Below, piece after piece: positions 58,933 through 64,000 of a stretch of DNA of 64,000 bases. Numbering within the stretch: position 1 is the first letter of the stretch; every line of letters begins with the position of its first letter. The notes beneath the pieces are model-generated. The model was not told where the DNA came from and did not search any database. It saw nothing but the letters and a program-made list of their open reading frames with translations. The translations under genes were made by a program, and so were the position numbers. The DNA comes from Apoda limacodes (lineage: Eukaryota > Arthropoda > Insecta > Lepidoptera > Limacodidae), in NCBI GenBank assembly GCA_946406115.1, contig OX291557.1, positions 3,876,501-3,940,500 of the forward strand. The letters are read 5' to 3'.

Positions 58933-59680
58933 TAATTTATTTTGAATACAGAAATTATGACTCTTACAAGTTCTTGTAAGAACCTATAGTGACATTACTT
59001 ACTTCTTGCATCAAACTACAACTTTAGTATAAGAAGTGCATGAAAAGTGTGACAACTAGGAGTGCATTAAAACTTAATTCCGTTAAACCGAACTTTCCGC
59101 AACAAGCACCGCCACGGTTGCCTGCAAGCCGCGAAACAAACTTTGTTAGAAATAGTGAAATGGCTTTTAATATAACGAGTACCTTACTAGTACGATACTT
59201 TTTCAGTTATAACAAATGTCCTAATTTCACTAGAATTTATAAAATATGAATCATCTCTTAATGAAAGAGAAATATCTATATAAATACTATTATTATTTTA
59301 GAATCAAGGGACATTAATCATGAAGTTGATAGCAATATAAAAATTGAATCTGATTGGTTTAAAAGATGCCAAACAGATTTAGAAATTGTTCAACAACTCA
59401 TAACTGACTTCCTAACAATAACGTATTGATGTATCCAGAAACTCAATGGCGTATTCAGGTCAATAAAGTAACAGAAATATACTGGTGGTTTTAGTTATAG
59501 ATCAGTTACAAGATCTTTAAAATCAATTGCAAACATCTGACATTATTTTCCTATCCGAAATTAAGATTCGGTAAAAGATTATAATAAAGTAAATTAGCGT
59601 CATCAGCACTTATCGTTCAAAGAAAATACCTAGAAAGTTATTGGAAATCTTACTATGTTTAATGTAGTAAAGCAACTCAC
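58933..59680. other. unassigned stretch, possible intron of the gene at right
   Basis: If the exon at 59681-60312 is real, its downstream intron starts here at 59680 (GTGAGT on the minus strand). A + strand segment at 59295-59415 can be read as ESRDINHEVDSNIKIE and DWFKRCQTDLEIVQQLI before stops; it looks faintly coding but I cannot place it. Confidence 0.35.
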
Positions 59681-60185
59681 CATCATATATGACTCCTTTC
59701 ACCAGCTCATTTGCTGCAAACACTGTATGGCTAACTGTCAAATTTATGTCACTATCATTTTCACTTAAAGTAACTACTTTGTCATTATCACTTGGAATCC
59801 TCGCAAAGGCACAAACACTACCCGCAACTCTATCACTAGTCTCGACTAAGTTACTAATAGTAGTTACTTCAATCACTTCATTAATCGTTGTTGTTTCGTC
59901 GTAGGTTGTTTCTAATTGTACTTCTACATTTGCTGGTAAAGTTTCATCGTGAGCTGCAACGTAATTAGGATCTTTTTTGTCATCATGGTCTGTCACTTTC
60001 AGGCCGAAATTTTCAATTTGGGGTGGGCCAGGTGATCTTCCTGGTGCTGGGTCGCCATTTTGTAAACTTAGTGAGCTATAAGGCAAGAAGGCAAGAAATA
60101 TGATAGTCATTACGAAATTCACTGAGCAACTAGTCATTTTGAAACGGATCACATCTTGAGGCGGTGGATTCTGATCGCCTGCCAT
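59681..60185 (-). CDS. first coding exon of an unrecognised secreted or membrane protein
   Basis: Minus-strand frame from ATG at 60185 (context aaagATGG, A at -3) through 168 codons to a splice donor, gatg|gtgagt, at 59681/59680; the exon ends one base into the next codon. An in-frame stop lies upstream, so 60185 is the first ATG in frame; a second Met at residue 16 (MTSCSVNFVMTIIFLAFLPY) would start a classical signal peptide with a likely cut after SSLS. The remaining part is acidic and Thr-rich (DDKKDP, TTYDETTTINEVIEVTT), has one Cys (GSVCAFARIP) and two Asn sequons (NDS, NLT). Composition is GC-richer and less repetitive than its surroundings. I recognise no family. Later exons would lie at lower coordinates; none could be identified in the window. 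Confidence 0.6.
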
Positions 60186-60325
60186 CTTTGTAACTGCTTC
60201 AGATAACTTTGTGTGATAGAACTTAATTTCATTATCACTGATTGGCTTTGGTGATTTTTTTCTGAAGAAATACGTTTTGATTCATTATGAGTAGTTTTTC
60301 ATAAGTATGTACCTGCAAAACAAAA
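60186..60325 (-). promoter_or_regulatory. 5' untranslated part of the exon and splice acceptor
   Basis: The minus strand shows 'tactttttgttttgcag' ending at 60313, a good pyrimidine-rich acceptor; the exon would start at 60312. The 127 bases before the ATG carry a short upstream frame (MNQNVFLQKK start) out of frame with the main one, and an in-frame TGA. This implies at least one further upstream exon at higher coordinates. Confidence 0.5.
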
Positions 60326-60474
60326 AGTATTATATTAGATTATTTTTTTTTCCTTTCATGACAAGTAAAATGCAGTCCCATGTATGATACTTTCATTGTT
60401 ATTGAATATATATATTAAAATATAAAATAGTAAATAGAACAACTGGCTGACTGATGTTATCCCACAGGCCAAAC

Positions 60475-60640
60475 TACTGGCTGGCTACTTGAAATTTTTC
60501 ATAAAAGTTCCGGTTTGAGCTAGCACTGAGAAAGGATTTTGCTAAAATTCTCCTCTCCTCTGAGCGGGTAAAATAGGGGCCTAAGTTTGTATGTAAATCC
60601 GTAATTTTTGAAGTTAAATGTATACAACTTGGTATTAGGT
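60475..60640 (-). repeat. 'aaaatcctttctcag' type repeat, reverse copy
   Basis: Minus strand: 'gcccctattttacccgctca', 'aattttagcaaaatcctttc' and 'caagtagccagccagtag'. Same family as 7890-8050. The open frame 60474-60704 overlaps it and is not a gene. Confidence 0.45.
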
Positions 60641-61238
60641 CTTTCAATGAAAATTGAGATTTATGTACGTTACCATTTTTGGAAAATACTCCCCTAAAGT
60701 GCAAAATGAGGGATGCAAATGTGTATGAGAATTTGACAGAGACTTGAAATTTTGCATGGTAAAAAAAGGTTTTGTTCCATTCCTTTTAAATGTAATAAAT
60801 ACGTTAATTCTGTTGTACAATTATCACGATAACATAAGTAGGTACCTACCTATATGCGTACATACTAAAAAGCGTTTTTTTTTCTGACTGACTATGCAGT
60901 TGGCTGTTGCAGCCATTACTGCTTCACCGGGCTTTTTTAGGCGAGACTGTGAAGGAGCCTCAGCCCGTATAGCGCCCAACGCTCAAGAGCGGGGGAAGCC
61001 TCGGCTTGGGTTGCCGCTCTCGGAGGCGTCCCTTCGACCGGCGTGAGTCTCGAACCCGAAGGTGAGTCACCGCCAGGAGGGGAGTTCCCCGTTACGCGGG
61101 TGCGGTTGCGATTGAGTGGGGGCGAGAAGCGCCCCGGCACTCTTTGATACCTCGTGTATTCTTGTGGGCGCCGACGAACCCTGGGATGTCGGCGTCGTGT
61201 TTGGAGGGAGTCCCTATTGGGGGAGGTGGTCGAGACTA

Positions 61239-61262
61239 ATCTCGCTATCCGGATAGCGAGAT
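61239..61262. repeat. 24-bp perfect palindrome in jockey tail, copy 2
   Basis: Same sequence as 24975-24998 with identical flanks ('gagactaatctcg', 'cgagatcgtcgtctgggg'). Confidence 0.9.
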
Positions 61263-61540
61263 CGTCGTCTGGGGCCGTTAGTACGTGCCGAGGTCGCCTA
61301 ACTATAGTTTTACGACCATGCCGAGGTCGGTCGGGGGGATGATACGTGTGGATCGCACAATTAGTCGATTCGGGTGATTTTGTGCACGCTCGAAAAAGCG
61401 GACTGCCAGTTCTTCAAACATGGGGAATCGCGAGGAGCTCGAAATCCCTGTGTTGTGGATTTGCGGACGTACCAGGAGGCTCCGGAGGCCGCTTTGAGAA
61501 AGCGGTTTTGGAGGGTCTGAAGGTTATGGAGATTGCGCTT

Positions 61541-61850
61541 GGATAACGCAAACTACGCTAGCATAAGCTAGTAGGGGGCGGATGCAAGTTGTGTAAAGAT
61601 TCAGCTTATTACTAAGTGACATCTTACTGTACTTGCTAATCATGGGATAAAGACGACCGAGGACAAAAGCGGCTCGGTCTCCAACTATTTTGGTGGGATA
61701 ACGCAAACTACGCTAGCATAAGCTAGTAGGGGGCGGATGCAAGTTGTGTAAAGATTCAGCTTATTACTAAGTGACATCTTACTGTACTTGCTAATCATGG
61801 GATAAAGACGACCGAGGACAAAAGCGGCTCGGTCTCCAACTATTTTGGTG
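61541..61850. repeat. perfect tandem duplication, 2 x 155 bp
   Basis: 61541-61695 and 61696-61850 are identical by eye at every base. The four bases 'ggat' occur at the start of both copies and again at 61851, so the junction has 4-bp homology. 155 is not a multiple of three, so the second copy breaks the polymerase frame. Confidence 0.95.
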
Positions 61851-62041
61851 GGATCGCCGAAGTTCAAACGCCTATCCAGGGTCACACCGAGGTATTTGGT
61901 CTTGTTTTGCCAAGGAATGGCACGACCGAAGAGTGAGAGGGGAGATGGCCGGAAGTAAAGAGAACGGCCGAGCTTTTGTCGGGATTTACTTTGATTCTCC
62001 AAAAAAGCGTATCTAATTCGTCGCTTCAAGTGGACCAACAA

Positions 62042-63364
62042 TGTACAATGTTTCAGTTGTTTAGGTCTTTAGAAAAGCTTACCTAGCTCGTCTACCCTTA
62101 GGGGAAGTACATGGAATGCAGAAAGCCATATATACCACCCGATTCCGTTCGGAGGCAAGCAATGGCGGCGGTGCGTAAGTGTAACAGGGAAAAAGGCATC
62201 CAGCGCTACCTCGCTCTATTAGCCTTGGACGAGACACGTTGTTCGGGAGTTCACTTACTTGATATATTCTGTAATCATGTCCTATCTCCCTTATACAATC
62301 GTTTTTTTATATAAAAATTTTAGCGTAAAAGATCAGGTGCCTGATGTTGTTTCAAAGACGCGTAGCACAAAACTGTAAGAAGATACCAAATCCGAGTTAT
62401 TATTATATTTTTTCCTCGCTGCAATCACTGCAGCATATCCAGCAATCTTCTGATTGCCTGTGATATACGAAGAGGTAAAAGTGCTCAGACAGTTAGCATA
62501 TTAAAAAAGACATTGGCATTTCTCTCAAGGAACTGTACATCAGGTCTCTTACCATCGAGAGACCATTCGGTCGAAGAAATAAGGGAACCAAGATTAGCCC
62601 TGTTTCTTTTACTTCATTATGAGTGTGATATCTTGGTTATCTTTCGGAAGATCATATAAAACGAAGACTATGATAACCATTTTTAACCTCATAGATACAA
62701 TTGAAAACATACAGACAGCCTTATATATTAGTAGATGGACAGTATAGGCTTAACAACTAACAGGATCCTTACAACTTGTGTGAATAAATTACTTTTAGAT
62801 AATAGCAACAAAATTTTTGGTCAATAGTCCTAGTAGTTAGTTAAAACAATTAGAGATTGTACCAATCATGCCAACTAATTTTAAAATTGGCAAGTCACTT
62901 CCAGTTGGCACAACTTTAGGTATATATATTAACTTTTTAGCTAATCGACCAAATCGTGCCAACAAATCAGGTCCAAGTTTAATTTTCTGCCTCTTTGTAC
63001 AACTATAACATCCATCAAGATTGTTTTCGCAAACATGTTTTCAACGACTTCGTAAAAAATATTTCCAAAGAGAAAGTTTGTACAGCTTAGATAAAAGATT
63101 GCTTTTTCGTTCATACTCAGTTTGGTAGCGTCCCGTCCACAATAGGGTATTTGACTTGGTTAAAAATTATGATTCTGGTGGATTGATTAATGCCTGCATA
63201 TAAAATATGTAAAATTAAAAATATAAACTTGATGTCAGTCCATCTAGCCATCTGTCATATATATTCATGCAATATTTTCCGAAATTATTTGATATCAAAT
63301 TTGACAATTGGTACATCGTATATAATGGTAGCTCAGACTTCTTTAATTTTTAAAGTTATACCCG
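62042..63364. other. AT-rich stretch, nothing identified
   Basis: An open frame at 62111-62314 starts in GC-richer DNA (RRQAMAAVRKCNREKGIQ) but is unrecognised. No other signal. Confidence 0.4.
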
Positions 63365-63402
63365 TGTTGTGTGTGTGCGTGTGTTGTGTGTGTGCGTGTG
63401 TT
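63365..63402. repeat. TG-rich microsatellite with 20-bp period
   Basis: 'gtgttgtgtgtgtgcgtgt' occurs twice in succession. Confidence 0.8.
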
Positions 63403-63714
63403 AACTTTTTTTGCCTCTCGGTATCTTAAAAACCAATGGACCAATTGTATCTCGTTACCATATCAATCGATACGCCATACAATGACCAGATCTGAGAAGA
63501 GTGTGAGCAAAATCGGTCCAGCGGTTTGTTTTTTATCGCTAAAAAACTGTTTTTTTTTAAGACGCAATAATAATATTCTCAAATACAAAAAAAATATTCT
63601 CAAGAGAAGTTGCTCGTGCCGTACTTGATAACGAACTAATATTTTTAAGAAATTTTATTATTTTCATTTTACAAAAGAACCATCTTGTCTTGTATTTTTT
63701 AATGAGCGAGAGAC
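63403..63714 (+). repeat. probable lepidopteran repeat tail and AT-rich DNA
   Basis: 'gtgagcaaaatcggtccagc' with 'ggtttgttttttatcgc' near 63503-63540 resembles the 'aatcggtccagtagttt' ending of moth repeats. The rest is AT-rich. Confidence 0.35.
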
Positions 63715-63883
63715 ATTAAGGCAGTAGCCCACCAGGCTGACTCAGTGGCCAGCCAGCATTTAGGCAGTTGTCAACCAAGCTGGCTCTGTGGTCACTCAGC
63801 ATTTAGACAGTAGCCCACCAGGCTGGCTCAGTGGTCAGTCAGAACTTAGGCAGTACTACCAGGCCAGCTCGGTGGTCAGTCAG
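63715..63883. repeat. 43-bp minisatellite, about 4 copies
   Basis: Copies start at 63715, 63758, 63801 and about 63844: 'atttaggcagtagcccacca', 'ggctggctcagtggtcagtc', 'agc'. The fourth copy is about 4 bp shorter. Composition is GC-richer than the surroundings. Confidence 0.85.
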
Positions 63884-64000
63884 GATTTGGGTGGCCTTAA
63901 GAAATGTCTTGTTTTTGACGTATGCAAGTTTCCTCACGATAATTTCCTTTTGCGGTCAAAACCGTGGTGCACAAACATCTGATCTGTTGCCAGGAGACGT
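63884..64000. other. end of window, nothing identified
   Basis: Short remainder after the minisatellite. Confidence 0.4.

Larger units (their letters stand above)
60884..62041 (-). mobile_element. jockey-clade LINE, 5'-truncated, poly-A tailed
   Basis: Minus strand from 62041 down: LYFRPSPLSLFGRAIPW, KYLGVTLDRRLNFGDP, DRAAFVLGRLYPMISKYSK, MSLSNKLNLYTTCIRPLL and AYASVV (thumb side of the polymerase), then LQTLQNRFLKAASGASW with RKS near 61500 and FFERAQNHPNRLIV near 61400, then GC-rich terminal coding/3' untranslated sequence and a poly-A tail (T run 60877-60886). A perfect 155-bp tandem duplication interrupts the polymerase. The upstream catalytic motifs are absent. The + strand open frames 61154-61342 and 61346-61546 are antisense shadows. 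Confidence 0.8.

Noticed and set aside
60474..60704. 76-codon minus-strand frame as an upstream exon of the 59681 gene
   Set aside because: It overlaps a dispersed repeat recognised elsewhere in the window.

Overview
The window looks like a gene-poor, strongly AT-rich stretch of an insect nuclear genome, most likely a moth or butterfly (Lepidoptera). This is inferred from the repeat families: a CR1/jockey-superfamily LINE whose 3' end reads 'tttgccaccatagtggtataaa' in pieces, a jockey-clade LINE with a GC-rich tail, the 'aagtgcgagtcggactcgc' repeat, the 'actagctgt...cgcgacttcgtccgc' type repeat, and tRNA-headed SINEs. I recognise these from memory of lepidopteran sequence; no database was searched. 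There are no bacterial-type genes, operons, CRISPR arrays or intact RNA genes.

Layout. 1-6500: a possible GC-rich exon at the left edge, a decayed retroelement domain (PDG...WDA motif), and the best reverse-transcriptase relic of the window, a + strand LINE at about 4590-6494 ending in a TTTGAC-repeat tail. 6500-20200: repeat fragments, a 5S-rRNA-like SINE (13.65-14.0 kb), a 21-bp minisatellite with 105-bp higher-order structure (15.76-16.09 kb), two inverted-repeat elements (16.5-16.9 and 17.6-18.5 kb) and a decayed minisatellite (19.8-20.2 kb). 20200-30400: a tRNA SINE, a minus-strand LINE (21.4-22.7 kb), an RTE-like scrap, a jockey 3' end, and two CR1-like copies, one of which contains another copy in opposite orientation. 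30400-46600: mostly unassigned AT-rich DNA with SINEs, a badly decayed CR1-like copy (37.4-38.4 kb), tandem repeats and a 580-bp TTAA-flanked inverted-repeat element. 46600-64000: more SINEs, a 375-bp TTAA-flanked element, a 1.2-kb inverted-repeat element full of TTGTCA/TGACAA motifs (54.49-55.70 kb), a CR1-like copy, one convincing host-type exon on the minus strand (59681-60312) and a jockey LINE with a perfect 155-bp tandem duplication.

The only stretch I would defend as a host gene is the 59681-60312 exon: it has a splice acceptor, a start codon in good context, a signal-peptide-like segment and a GTGAGT donor. Everything else with coding appearance is a broken transposable element. All LINE copies are 5'-truncated and carry frameshifts, stops or deletions, so the window contains no intact autonomous element. 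The most unusual structures are the 1.2-kb TTGTCA-rich element and the two 5S-rRNA-headed SINE copies.
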